A stretch of DNA of 64,000 bases, taken from the NCBI RefSeq assembly GCF_012524075.1, contig NZ_JAAZUI010000001.1:248001-312000 (forward strand), in the 5' to 3' direction. The DNA comes from Lutibacter sp. B1. Lineage in GTDB: Bacteria; Bacteroidota; Bacteroidia; Flavobacteriales; Flavobacteriaceae. Under the pieces are notes generated by a model. That model was given only the letters and a program-made list of their open reading frames with translations. It did no database searches and was not told the DNA's origin. Shown piece after piece: positions 1 through 8,241 of this stretch; position 1 is the stretch's first letter, and each line of letters starts with the position of its first letter. The position numbers and the translations under genes are program-made.

Positions 1-335
1 ATCCTAATTTTATTAATGAAAATCTGAATGATATTTGTGCTTCAATTCAACATACTATAGTTGAAATATTATTTAACAAATTAAAAAAAGCCGCTAAAGA
101 AACAGGTATCAAACATATTGCTATTGCCGGAGGAGTTAGTGCCAATTCTGAAATTAGAAAAGAATTGAAGTCTTTTGAAAAAAAATTTGGCTGGACTACC
201 TATATACCAAAATTTGAATTTACTACTGATAATGCTGCAATGATCGCTATTGTAGGCTATTTAAAATATTTAGAAAACGATTTTACTACAAAGAACAATA
301 CTGCTACTGCTAGACTAAAAGTTAATGAAAACTAA
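1..335 (+). CDS. tsaD: TsaD C-terminal part (partial, cut by window start)
   Basis: The open frame enters from the left edge and encodes the last 110 residues of the tRNA N6-adenosine threonylcarbamoyltransferase catalytic subunit, which with TsaB/TsaE makes t6A37 on ANN-decoding tRNAs in the cytoplasm. The motif IAIAGGVSANSEIR and the following TTDNAAMIAIVG segment are the conserved C-terminal ATP/metal-site signatures of the Kae1/TsaD family. The start lies outside the window. The next gene begins 20 bp downstream on the same strand. Identification is firm despite truncation. Confidence 0.93.
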   Translation, partial: PNFINENLNDICASIQHTIVEILFNKLKKAAKETGIKHIAIAGGVSANSEIRKELKSFEKKFGWTTYIPKFEFTTDNAAMIAIVGYLKYLENDFTTKNNTATARLKVNEN

Positions 336-355
336 CTCTTTTTTTAATACCAAAA

Positions 356-1465
356 ATGAAAGAAAACACTTTTAAAAATGTTCTACTACTACTAATCATT
401 ACAACAACAACAATTACACAATCACAAAACAATAATGTAAATGAGGAAATAAATCTGTTTGAAAACGTAACTATGTCTGGCGATTGGTTTTTGGCTAATA
501 GCAATACTAAAAATGGAGATGAAGATTGGGGAAATAAATTTATTGTAAAACGAAGTTATTTTACTTTGAAAAAAGATATTAATGATATTTTTTCGGTTCG
601 TTATACACAAGATATTGCAATTGATAAAGAAGGTGAAGATTCCGGAAATGTTGAAACCCGAATGAAATATTTGTACTTAAAAATTGAACCTAAATGGAAG
701 GGTAAAATTACGGGTGCTTATTTTGAAGTAGGTATGGTTCACAGGCCATGGATTTCGTATGAACAAGAGGTAAATCCATACCGCGTACAAGGCAATATGG
801 CAGTTGAAAGAAATAACCTATATAATTCTGCCGGGTTTGGTATTTTATTTGGCGGTAATATTGGACCTGAAATGGACAAAGATTATTTAGAAAATGTAAA
901 TGGAACCATGAAAGGTAAATATGCAAGTTTTGCCATAGGGATCTATAACGGTGGTGGTTATGCCGCTTTTGAAGAAAATACCAATAAGGTTTTTGAAGGT
1001 ATTTTAAATTTTAGACCATTTGCCAACACTATTCCTCAAATCCAAATTAACCATGCATTTAATATTGGAAAAGGAAATACAGAATTTTCTCCAACCTTTA
1101 ATCAATTCTTATTTCATGGAGGATATGTTGGTAAATACTTTGATTTAACAGGGCAATACCATTTTGGCCAAGGAGATTTTGAAGGTAATTATGTACAACC
1201 TTCAAATCCATCAAAATCATTAAAAAATGATGGTTTCAGTATTTTTAGTGAATATATATTTAAAAATTCACCTTTTGCTGTATTTGCACGGTATGATAAT
1301 TTTGAAGTTAAAGAAGATAAATCTAATGATACTGAACGTGAAATTATGGGTGTAAAGTATGTTTTATATAATGGTATCAGCTTGGTTTTATCAGGTGAAA
1401 GGGTTTCTTATGAAACTAAAAAAGAAGATTTAACAGTAGATTTAAATATGCAAATTTCATTTTAA
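356..1465 (+). CDS. Outer-membrane porin-like beta-barrel protein
   Basis: This 369-residue protein has an N-terminal signal peptide (hydrophobic run at residues 8-23). The mature part is rich in alternating aromatic/polar strands and ends in aromatic/hydrophobic residues (QISF), as expected of an outer-membrane beta-barrel. Layout and length resemble phosphate-selective porin O/P-like proteins of Bacteroidota, but no substrate can be assigned. It has no lipobox or heme motif. It follows tsaD closely and is closed by a strong hairpin terminator shared with the convergent E2 gene. The barrel assignment is from pattern reading only. Confidence 0.6.
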   Translation: MKENTFKNVLLLLIITTTTITQSQNNNVNEEINLFENVTMSGDWFLANSNTKNGDEDWGNKFIVKRSYFTLKKDINDIFSVRYTQDIAIDKEGEDSGNVETRMKYLYLKIEPKWKGKITGAYFEVGMVHRPWISYEQEVNPYRVQGNMAVERNNLYNSAGFGILFGGNIGPEMDKDYLENVNGTMKGKYASFAIGIYNGGGYAAFEENTNKVFEGILNFRPFANTIPQIQINHAFNIGKGNTEFSPTFNQFLFHGGYVGKYFDLTGQYHFGQGDFEGNYVQPSNPSKSLKNDGFSIFSEYIFKNSPFAVFARYDNFEVKEDKSNDTEREIMGVKYVLYNGISLVLSGERVSYETKKEDLTVDLNMQISF

Positions 1466-1492
1466 CCTAAACACAAAAATTCTTATCATATA

Positions 1493-1525
1493 AAAAAACC
1501 TTCAATTAAATTGAAGGTTTTTTAT
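1493..1525. terminator. Bidirectional intrinsic terminator
   Basis: A perfect dyad, CCTTCAATT with AATTGAAGG, is preceded by an A-run and followed by a T-run. It sits between the convergent porin and E2 genes and can serve both strands. Confidence 0.85.
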
Positions 1526-1541
1526 CTTATTTATTTTAATT

Positions 1542-2867
1542 TTAAAATTCAGAATTCACATCCCAAGCTTCTAAACTTTCTTTAACTGCTTTTATAAACA
1601 TACCACCTAAAGCACCATTTACTACTCTATGATCGTACGAATGTGAAATAAACATTTTATGACGTATTCCTATAAAATCACCTTCAGGAGTTTCAATAAC
1701 AGCAGGTACTTTTCTAACAGCACCTAACGCTAAAATTGCTACTTGAGGCTGATTTATAATAGGTGTTCCAAAAACACTGCCAAAACTTCCAACATTAGTA
1801 ACTGTATAGGTTCCTCCTTGAATTTCATCTGGTTTTAATTGTCCTTTTCTTGCTCTATTTGCCAAATCATTAACAGCTCTTGTTATGCCTACTAAATTTA
1901 ACCTGTCTGCATTTTTAATTACAGGCACAATTAAATTACCATCGTTTAATGCAGCTGCCATTCCTAAATTAATAGCCTTTTTCTTAATAATTTTATCTCC
2001 ATCTACAGAAATATTTATCATAGGAAAAGCTTTAATAGCCTTTGCAACAGCTTGCATAAAAATTGGAGTGTATGTAATTTTTTCGCCTTCTCTATCAAAA
2101 AACTTGTCTTTAACTTTATTTCTCCAATTAACAATATTTGTTACATCAACTTCAATAAAAGATTGCACATGTGCTGAAGTTTGAACAGATTCTACCATAT
2201 GATGAGCAATTAATTTACCCATACGGCTCATTTCAAGTATTTCATCTTCACCATTAACAGAAATTGGTGTAACTGCTTGTACAATATGCTTTTTTACTTC
2301 AATACTTTTTTCTGACAGTTTTTGAGGTTTTTCAACATATTTTACCTTATCAGCTAGTTTTCGATCACTCTCAATATATGCTAAAATGTCATTCTTAGTA
2401 ACTCGGTTATCTTTACCTGTACCTACTATAGCTTCAAGTTCTTCCATACTTACACCTTCCGTAACAGCAATATTCCTTACTAAAGGTGAAAAGAACTTTC
2501 CTGATTCTGAAAATTTATCAATTGTTGAAGTCTCAATAGCATGTTCAACTTCTTTCTCAACTTCAATAGCTTCTTTTGGTATTTCAACAAATAGACTATC
2601 GTCTTCATTTTTAGTCGAGCTCTCTTCCAATGTATCAATTATTGCAATAATATCACCCACATTAACAACATCATTAACATCAAATAAAATCTCTGTTAGT
2701 GTACCTTCAACTTCACTTGGCACTTCAGAATCAACTTTATCTGTTGCTATTTCTACAATAGCTTCATCCAGCTCTACACTATCTCCAATATTTTTTAACC
2801 AAGATGTAATTGTTGCCTCTGCAACACTTTCTCCCATTTTAGGAAGTTTTACTTCAAATCTTGCCAT
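1542..2867 (-). CDS. 2-oxo acid dehydrogenase E2 (lipoyl acyltransferase, branched-chain type)
   Basis: This is a dihydrolipoyllysine acyltransferase of 441 residues. It has a lipoyl domain (residues 1-75; lipoyl Lys44 in ATDKVDS), an acidic linker, a peripheral subunit-binding domain (about 127-165, FFSPLVRNIA...GTGKDNRVTKNDI) and a C-terminal catalytic domain ending in SYDHRVVNGALGG. The catalytic motif has Asn where the classic HxxxDG has Asp; to my recollection this is common in flavobacterial homologs and is not evidence of inactivity. It differs clearly from the pyruvate E2 at 39092, so a branched-chain 2-oxo acid or 2-oxoglutarate role is likely. No E1 or E3 gene is adjacent. Confidence 0.88.
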   Translation of the reverse strand: MARFEVKLPKMGESVAEATITSWLKNIGDSVELDEAIVEIATDKVDSEVPSEVEGTLTEILFDVNDVVNVGDIIAIIDTLEESSTKNEDDSLFVEIPKEAIEVEKEVEHAIETSTIDKFSESGKFFSPLVRNIAVTEGVSMEELEAIVGTGKDNRVTKNDILAYIESDRKLADKVKYVEKPQKLSEKSIEVKKHIVQAVTPISVNGEDEILEMSRMGKLIAHHMVESVQTSAHVQSFIEVDVTNIVNWRNKVKDKFFDREGEKITYTPIFMQAVAKAIKAFPMINISVDGDKIIKKKAINLGMAAALNDGNLIVPVIKNADRLNLVGITRAVNDLANRARKGQLKPDEIQGGTYTVTNVGSFGSVFGTPIINQPQVAILALGAVRKVPAVIETPEGDFIGIRHKMFISHSYDHRVVNGALGGMFIKAVKESLEAWDVNSEF

Positions 2868-2891
2868 TCTATATTATTTTTTTAAGATTCG

Positions 2892-2899
2892 CAAATTTA
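2892..2899 (-). promoter_or_regulatory. Promoter -7 element for the E2 gene
   Basis: On the minus strand TAAATTTG matches the Bacteroidota TAnnTTTG -7 consensus and lies 24 bp before the E2 start codon. No convincing -33 TTTG is seen at the usual spacing. Confidence 0.5.
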
Positions 2900-3227
2900 C
2901 AAAAATATGCCCTATAATTTACTGTTCTTAATTATTATTTACTCTATCAAATCGTAATCATTTAACATTTTAATAATCATATTATTCTAAACCAATAACA
3001 AATTATATTTTATTAAACAACTTTATGTTTTTATTAATTATTCTTTAAAATCATTAAAACAGCTCCTGTTTTCAATTATACCAATAAATTTTAAAATCAT
3101 ATTCTTTGTAACAAAAATCACACTTCAATGTAACAAAGTTAGCGTAATAAATCTTTAAAATAAATTTTAATGATTCTAAATAAGACCTATTCTTTTGATT
3201 TTCAGTATTTTAAAATTAATAAAATTA

Positions 3228-3270
3228 TGATTAAAATCATATTTTTAATATTTAGTTGTTCTTAAATTTA
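3228..3270 (+). promoter_or_regulatory. FNR/CRP-type operator plus -7 element for the cytochrome locus
   Basis: TGAT-TAAA-ATCA at 3228-3239 (a 14-bp perfect dyad with flanking A/T) matches the core of the FNR box TTGAT-N4-ATCAA. Exactly 23 bp later TAAATTTA (3263-3270) resembles the Bacteroidota -7 element. The centre-to-centre distance of 33 bp would put the dyad near -41.5, the class II activator position. The same dyad, spacing and -7 sequence recur before iorA. The regulator itself is not in the window. Confidence 0.6.
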
Positions 3271-3307
3271 TCTAAGATTCAAAACAAACAAACAAATATC
3301 TAATATT

Positions 3308-4366
3308 ATGAAAAATTTAAAATTTATAGGCTTCTTGATAATCATTGCGTCAAGTTTAATGTTTATACAATGTACAAGTGATCCTGAACCTGGTCCACAA
3401 GGAATAGCCGGGGTTGATGGTGTAGATGGAGTTGATGGTGTAGATGGAGTTGACGGAACTGCTAGTTGCGTTGCGTGTCACTCTGAGAGCCACAGAACTC
3501 CAATTGATGCATCATACTTAAAATCTGGGCATGCAAATCAAACTATTATGTACACTGGTCAGGATTTAGCAACTTACGCTAATGGTGTTTCTGGTTCTTG
3601 TACAAAATGTCATACAAGTGAAGGTTACATTAACTACGTTTCAGGAAAACCTGCTGTTGCACTTACTAATCCAACAGGTATTAGTTGTACTACTTGTCAT
3701 AGTAAACACAGCACTTTTGATTTTGAAAATGATGGTCATGACTATGCTTTAAGAAACTTTAGTCCTGTAGTATTAGATGAATCTGATATTTCTTATACAA
3801 TTGATTATGGTAATGCAAGTAACAACTGTGTAACATGTCACCAACCAAGAGGAAAAGCTCCAATTGATGCTGATAATGATGGGCTTTATTTACAAGATAA
3901 CTCAAGATTTTACCCTCATTATGGTGGTCAATCTACAATGCTAGAAGGAATTCAAGGTGCAATTATTGCCAATGGATCAACCGATATGCCAGTAGTTGGA
4001 TCTTCAGCACACAGAACAGGTGCATCATGTACATCATGCCATATGAGTTCTTCAACAGACGGAGAAACTGGTATGCACACTTTTAAAGCAAATTACGATT
4101 CATGTAAAACTTGCCATACTACAGTTCCAACTGAAGTTACGGGCTTAGCTGCTAATATGGAAACCTTACATAATAAATTATTTGATCTTGGCTTAATAGC
4201 GGAAGATGGTTCTACACTGGTTCAAACTGAATTGATTCCTTTTAAAACCGCACAGGCATTATGGAATTATAAAACTGTTGAAGAAGATGGAAGTAATGGT
4301 GTACATAACCCAAAATATGCAACTGCATTAATTAAAAATGCAATTGAAGCATTAGAAGAAAACTAA
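3308..4366 (+). CDS. Hexaheme c-type cytochrome lipoprotein with collagen-like linker
   Basis: This 352-residue protein has a lipoprotein signal (lipobox MFIQC, Cys22), then an acidic/proline stretch and a collagen-like run of GVD triplets (residues 35-50). Six CxxCH heme-binding motifs follow at Cys54, 98, 127, 174, 241 and 266. It is a multiheme electron carrier anchored in a membrane outside the cytoplasm. The family resembles multiheme cytochromes with a cytochrome c3/c554-like motif, but I recognise no named enzyme; no CxxCK catalytic heme of NrfA type is present. It is the first gene of a locus containing an NrfC/NrfD-type quinol dehydrogenase, from which it probably takes electrons. 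The acidic residues after the lipid Cys are compatible with export to the cell surface (inference). Confidence 0.85.
   Translation: MKNLKFIGFLIIIASSLMFIQCTSDPEPGPQGIAGVDGVDGVDGVDGVDGTASCVACHSESHRTPIDASYLKSGHANQTIMYTGQDLATYANGVSGSCTKCHTSEGYINYVSGKPAVALTNPTGISCTTCHSKHSTFDFENDGHDYALRNFSPVVLDESDISYTIDYGNASNNCVTCHQPRGKAPIDADNDGLYLQDNSRFYPHYGGQSTMLEGIQGAIIANGSTDMPVVGSSAHRTGASCTSCHMSSSTDGETGMHTFKANYDSCKTCHTTVPTEVTGLAANMETLHNKLFDLGLIAEDGSTLVQTELIPFKTAQALWNYKTVEEDGSNGVHNPKYATALIKNAIEALEEN
3413..3457 (+). repeat. 18-bp tandem repeat encoding GVD triplets
   Basis: Two and a half copies of an 18-bp unit (gttgatggtgtagatgga) encode the (GVD)n linker of the hexaheme lipoprotein. Such in-frame repeats may vary in copy number between strains. 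Confidence 0.8.
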
Positions 4367-4380
4367 TATTAGATTAAAAT

Positions 4381-4416
4381 TACCTTCAGGGTGTATCATT
4401 TAACATCCTGAAGGTA
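4381..4416 (+). terminator. Inverted repeat in intergenic region (attenuator or mRNA-stabilising hairpin)
   Basis: A perfect 10-bp stem, TACCTTCAGG with CCTGAAGGTA, has a 16-nt loop but no T-run after it. It may attenuate or stabilise the mRNA end of the hexaheme gene rather than fully terminate transcription. Confidence 0.5.
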
Positions 4417-4514
4417 TAAAACTATTGGTGCTTCAAAATAAGTAATGATGTTAACTTAAAATTTCAACTACTGAAATTATTACAAAAGTTAATCAATAAT
4501 AAAAAAACAAACAA

Positions 4515-4886
4515 ATGAAAAAACTATTTCAAATAGTTCTAGTTAGCAGCTTAAGTTTATTGTGTTTTTCATGCTATTACGATGATTATTCGGAAGAAAT
4601 AATTATTGACATTCCTGATGACCAACCAATTTCTTTTAGTAGCGAAATACAGCCTATTTTTTCAAAATGTACCGGATGCCATGGCACAAATATTAGTCCA
4701 GATTTAAGAGAAGGCAATTCATACAACCAACTTGTACCAAACTATGTAACTGCAGGTGATGCAGAAGGTAGCGATTTATATAATTATTTACCGGGTAATG
4801 GACATCATGATATAGGTTTTACTTTAAGTGGAAATGAGATTGCATTAATTAAAGCTTGGATAGACCAAGGCGCACTAGATAACTAA
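4515..4886 (+). CDS. Monoheme c-type cytochrome lipoprotein
   Basis: This 123-residue protein has a lipoprotein signal peptide (lipobox LCFSC, Cys20) followed by a strongly acidic stretch (YYDDYSEE). One cytochrome c domain carries the heme motif CTGCHG near Cys53 in the context SSEIQPIFSKCTGCHG, a signature of Bacteroidota cytochromes of the PSCyt/C-type class. It is a likely electron shuttle on the outer membrane. It lies between the hexaheme cytochrome and a DUF5777 barrel, 17 bp before the latter. The acidic tail after the lipid Cys resembles the surface-export signal of Bacteroidota lipoproteins (inference). Confidence 0.82.
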   Translation: MKKLFQIVLVSSLSLLCFSCYYDDYSEEIIIDIPDDQPISFSSEIQPIFSKCTGCHGTNISPDLREGNSYNQLVPNYVTAGDAEGSDLYNYLPGNGHHDIGFTLSGNEIALIKAWIDQGALDN

Positions 4887-4903
4887 ATTTTAAGACACTG
4901 AAC

Positions 4904-5755
4904 ATGAAAAAATATATATCACTACTTTTTATTTTTTTGATACTTCCATTTATAGTGACGGCTCAAGAAGATGACGATACAAAAAAAGAAAAGGTTAAAG
5001 AAAAACTTGAAAGGGCTGCTTTTGAAAGTTCATCAATTATAGACAATCCAACCAATGTTCTATTCAGTAAAAATACTTTAGAAGTACAAATGCAACATAG
5101 ATTTGGGTTAATTAACGGCGGTGAAAATGATATGGCGGGTTTTTGGGCTCCTTCAAATATTAGAATTGGTCTTTCTTATGCAATTCACGAAAGATTAACA
5201 ATAGGATTTGGAACTACAAAATTTAATCGTTTACAAGATTTTAACTGGAAAGTAGCACTTTTAAGACAAACAAGATCCGGTAGTATGCCTATAAGTGTAT
5301 CTTATTATGGTAATTTTACTATTGATGCACGTAAAAAAGAAAATTTCAGTCAAAAACAAGATAGATATTCTTATTTCAATCAATTAATTATTGCAAGAAG
5401 ATTTAGTCCAAATGTATCTTTCCAAATTGCTCCTAGTGTTTCTCACTATAACTTAGTTGAAGATACTATGCAAAATGATATGGTATCAATTTCATTTGGA
5501 GGTCGTGTAAAAATAAGTCCGCAAACTTCAATTTTAATGGATTATAGCCAACCGCTAACTCAATTTGATAAAGAGCAACCAAAACCAGGAGTTAGTTTTG
5601 GAGTTGAATTTGCAACCTCTGCACACGCTTTTCAAATTATGATTACAAACTATAATGGTCTTGTACCACAAAAGAATTATATGTACAATGAGTACGATTT
5701 CTTTAAAGGAGATTTCTTGATTGGATTTAATATAACAAGAATTTATAATTTCTAA
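4904..5755 (+). CDS. DUF5777-type outer-membrane beta-barrel protein
   Basis: This 283-residue protein has a signal peptide (residues 1-20, cleaved near TAQ). The segment ERAAFESSSIIDNPTNVLF followed by QMQHRFG is what I recognise as the start of DUF5777-family barrels in Bacteroidota. The rest alternates hydrophobic and polar residues and ends in an aromatic residue (YNF), as in outer-membrane barrels. It has no heme motif. The position right after two lipoprotein cytochromes suggests that it serves as their outer-membrane partner or pore. No biochemical role of the family is known to me. Confidence 0.65.
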   Translation: MKKYISLLFIFLILPFIVTAQEDDDTKKEKVKEKLERAAFESSSIIDNPTNVLFSKNTLEVQMQHRFGLINGGENDMAGFWAPSNIRIGLSYAIHERLTIGFGTTKFNRLQDFNWKVALLRQTRSGSMPISVSYYGNFTIDARKKENFSQKQDRYSYFNQLIIARRFSPNVSFQIAPSVSHYNLVEDTMQNDMVSISFGGRVKISPQTSILMDYSQPLTQFDKEQPKPGVSFGVEFATSAHAFQIMITNYNGLVPQKNYMYNEYDFFKGDFLIGFNITRIYNF

Positions 5756-5769
5756 AATACAAAAAACTT

Positions 5770-5835
5770 TGAAACAGGTTAGCAAGGAAAAAATAATCAG
5801 CCCCCTATTTTAAAACTAGAGATTAACCTGTTTCA
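5770..5835 (+). terminator. Long-range inverted repeat between barrel and Fe-S genes
   Basis: A perfect 12-bp stem, TGAAACAGGTTA with TAACCTGTTTCA, encloses a 42-nt loop and is followed by a T-rich stretch. It could be a partial terminator or a processing site that sets different levels for the cytochrome/barrel genes and the quinol-dehydrogenase genes. Confidence 0.45.
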
Positions 5836-5872
5836 ATTTTATTAAGTATTAATTTTTTTAGCAAGTTTTATT

Positions 5873-6856
5873 ATGGAAAATAATGAAAATAAAAAAGGAG
5901 GAACTGACAGACGTAAATTTCTAAAACTAGGGCTTTTATCCAGTGTAACTGCCGTAGCAGGAACGTCTTTAGTATCAAACCTTGCAACTGATGAAGAAAG
6001 TAAAACATCCGGAGAAAAAATCAGATTATTGACACCTGATGGAAAAATGGTTGAAGTTGATGCTGATAATATAAATAAATATCCTGAAGCACTTATTACA
6101 CCTGAAGAATCTAGAAAAGGAATTCCAAACCGTAAATTTGTTATGGTTATTGATCTAGCCAAGTGTAAAAACGCAAGAAAGTGCGTTGAAAGCTGTCAAA
6201 AAGCTCATAAATTAGATCATCATGAAGAGTTTATGAAAGTTCAGCTCATTCAAAATAACGAAGAAGGATCTCCTTATTGGTTTCCTAAACCTTGCTTCCA
6301 TTGTGATGAACCGCCTTGTGTTACAGTATGCCCAACCGGAGCAACATTTAAACGTGATGACGGTATTGTTTTAATTGATAATGACCGTTGTATTGGATGT
6401 AAATTCTGTATTACAAGTTGTCCATACTCTGCTCGTCAATTTAATTGGGGGCATAAAGATAAGTTTGATGATAAATCACAGCCTTATTCACCTGAAACCA
6501 GTGTACCGGCTGCTGAAGGTACTGTTATGAAATGTGATTTTTGCCCTGATTTATTACGTCAAGGAGAATTACCACATTGTGCTAAATCTTGCCCAATGGG
6601 AGTTATTTATTTTGGTGATAAAAATGAGGATATAGTTACTAACGGCGAAGAAACCGTTCGCTTCTCTCAATTAATAAACGACCGTGGTGGTTACAGACAC
6701 TTAGAGCATTTAGGAACTAAACCTAATGTTTATTATTTGCCTGCAACAAACAGACAGTTCCCGTTAGAACGTGGTTTTGGTGATGACGAAGAAATTAACG
6801 AACGTTATAAAAACGTTCCTTATGTTCAAGAACTAAAAAAACAAGGTAAAATTTAA
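5873..6856 (+). CDS. Tat-exported four-cluster ferredoxin subunit (NrfC/HmcB-like)
   Basis: This 327-residue protein has a twin-arginine signal (TDRRKFLKLG, Arg13-14), so it is periplasmic and exported folded. It carries four cysteine groups: Cys98/104/108, Cys141/144/149/153, Cys173/176/179/183 and Cys221/224/236/240, the layout of DmsB/NrfC/HmcB electron-transfer subunits. The first group lacks one expected Cys (sequence CKNARKC, Ala in its place), so it may hold a 3Fe-4S or a differently ligated cluster. It should take electrons from the adjacent NrfD-type protein (18 bp downstream) and pass them to the cytochromes. There is no molybdopterin catalytic subunit next to it. Confidence 0.88.
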   Translation: MENNENKKGGTDRRKFLKLGLLSSVTAVAGTSLVSNLATDEESKTSGEKIRLLTPDGKMVEVDADNINKYPEALITPEESRKGIPNRKFVMVIDLAKCKNARKCVESCQKAHKLDHHEEFMKVQLIQNNEEGSPYWFPKPCFHCDEPPCVTVCPTGATFKRDDGIVLIDNDRCIGCKFCITSCPYSARQFNWGHKDKFDDKSQPYSPETSVPAAEGTVMKCDFCPDLLRQGELPHCAKSCPMGVIYFGDKNEDIVTNGEETVRFSQLINDRGGYRHLEHLGTKPNVYYLPATNRQFPLERGFGDDEEINERYKNVPYVQELKKQGKI

Positions 6857-6874
6857 CTTAAATAACTCTTAATT

Positions 6875-8221
6875 ATGAATTTAAATAACAGAAAAAGAGA
6901 ATTAGTTAAAGAATTTTCTCCAATGCTAGAAAAAACCAGTTTAGTATCTAAAATATGGATTGGCTTTTTAATAGCAATAATATTAGTAGGCTTGTATGCT
7001 TTTATTCTTCAAGTAATTAAAGGGCATGAAGTTACAGGAATGAGAGATAATGTAGTTTGGGGAGTTTATATTATAAATTTTATATTTTTTGTATGTATAA
7101 GTTATTCCGGAGCTTTTATTTCGGGTATCTTACACTTCTTAAAAACACCTTTAAAAAATTCAGTCTCAAGAATTATTGAAATTATAACAGTGCTATCAAT
7201 TGTAATAGGACCTGTTTTTATTTTATTATGTATTGGAAGATTGGATAGATTGCATTATTTATTTCTTTATCCACGAATTCAATCACCAATTACTTGGGAT
7301 ATAATTGCAATTATTACCGATCTTTTTGGGTGCTTCATTTATTTATACTTAACATTTATTCCGGATTTGGCAATTTTAAGAGACAACGATAACTTAAAAG
7401 TTCCAAATTGGAGAAAAAAACTGTATAAGTTTTTAGCAATGAATTATCAGGATACACCAACACAAAGAGAAAGGCTTCATAAAATAACCAAAACAATGTC
7501 TACAATGGTTATAGCATTAGCAATTGTAGCATACACAGTTTTAGCATGGATTTTTAGTTTAACCCTACAACCCGGCTGGAATAGTACCATTTTTGCTCCT
7601 TATTTTATTATTGCAGGCTTATATTCGGGTGTAGGTGTTATTATAATTGCAATGTACTTAATTAGAAAGTATTTTAAATTAGAAAAATATTTAGTTCAAT
7701 CTCATTTTACTTGGGCAGGTTTAGTTTTATTAGTAATTGCATTACTATACGCTTACTTTACATTTAGTGAATATTTTTCAAAATGGTTTAGTCATAAAAT
7801 ACACGATACAGATTTATTAAACACATTATTTACTCGTTATTTTTGGCAATTTATTTTTGCTAATTATATTGGTGTAATTGTGCCATTGGTAATTTTATTT
7901 GTAAAAAAATTCAGAACAATTAAAGCCATTACATTTGCCAGTGTTGTTGCAGTATTAGGTTTATGGTTAAACCGCTATTTAATTGTGGTTCCAACTTTAG
8001 AAACTCCATATTTACCTATTCAAGATACAAGACCAGAATATATTTATTACTCGGCTACGTGGGTTGAGTGGGCTTTGAGTTTAACCGGTGTTGCAGCATT
8101 TTTCCTATTCTTTTTACTCATAATTAAATTTGTTCCTATCATACCGATATCTGGAATTATTGATAATGAAAGAGATGAATTAGAAAAAGATGAAAATCTG
8201 AACAAAAATTTAACTGAATAA
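6875..8221 (+). CDS. NrfD/PsrC-family membrane quinol dehydrogenase subunit
   Basis: This 448-residue polytopic protein has about ten hydrophobic segments (near residues 26-47, 61-85, 98-121, 140-165, 205-232, 240-265, 278-298, 325-345, 350-370, 395-420). Length and pattern fit NrfD/HmcC/ActC-type menaquinol-interacting subunits, which pass electrons to a periplasmic Fe-S partner encoded immediately upstream. No CxxCH is present. Together the pair forms a quinol-oxidising (or quinone-reducing) module; the direction cannot be told from sequence. The acidic C-terminus would face the cytoplasm. Confidence 0.85.
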   Translation: MNLNNRKRELVKEFSPMLEKTSLVSKIWIGFLIAIILVGLYAFILQVIKGHEVTGMRDNVVWGVYIINFIFFVCISYSGAFISGILHFLKTPLKNSVSRIIEIITVLSIVIGPVFILLCIGRLDRLHYLFLYPRIQSPITWDIIAIITDLFGCFIYLYLTFIPDLAILRDNDNLKVPNWRKKLYKFLAMNYQDTPTQRERLHKITKTMSTMVIALAIVAYTVLAWIFSLTLQPGWNSTIFAPYFIIAGLYSGVGVIIIAMYLIRKYFKLEKYLVQSHFTWAGLVLLVIALLYAYFTFSEYFSKWFSHKIHDTDLLNTLFTRYFWQFIFANYIGVIVPLVILFVKKFRTIKAITFASVVAVLGLWLNRYLIVVPTLETPYLPIQDTRPEYIYYSATWVEWALSLTGVAAFFLFFLLIIKFVPIIPISGIIDNERDELEKDENLNKNLTE

Positions 8222-8241
8222 CAACAAATTAATTTGAAATT

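Larger units (their letters stand above)
2868..3307. other. 440-bp divergent regulatory region
   Basis: This is a very AT-rich non-coding stretch between divergent E2 and cytochrome genes. It holds the E2 promoter at the left end, a 9-bp direct repeat TGTAACAAA at 3107-3115 and 3129-3137 (22-bp period), three copies of the decamer TTAAAATCAT (3045, 3091, 3231), the last forming an FNR-type dyad, and a -7-like TAAATTTA. I see no ORF or structured RNA in it. Confidence 0.6.

Noticed and set aside
1542-2867. Asn instead of Asp in the E2 catalytic motif as a sign of inactivity
   Set aside because: I recall the same DHRVVNG sequence in many flavobacterial branched-chain E2 proteins, so it is a family variant.
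2386-2931. 181-codon frame opposite the E2 gene, Ser/Thr-rich
   Set aside because: It is antisense to the well-supported lipoyl acyltransferase and low in complexity; a shadow frame.
3413-3457. CRISPR-like repeat array
   Set aside because: The 18-bp units are contiguous without spacers and encode GVD triplets in frame.
5873-8221. Annotation as nitrite reductase (nrfCD) or alternative complex III
   Set aside because: No NrfA with a CxxCK heme, no Mo-bis ActB fusion and only one NrfD-type protein, so naming either system would overstate the evidence.
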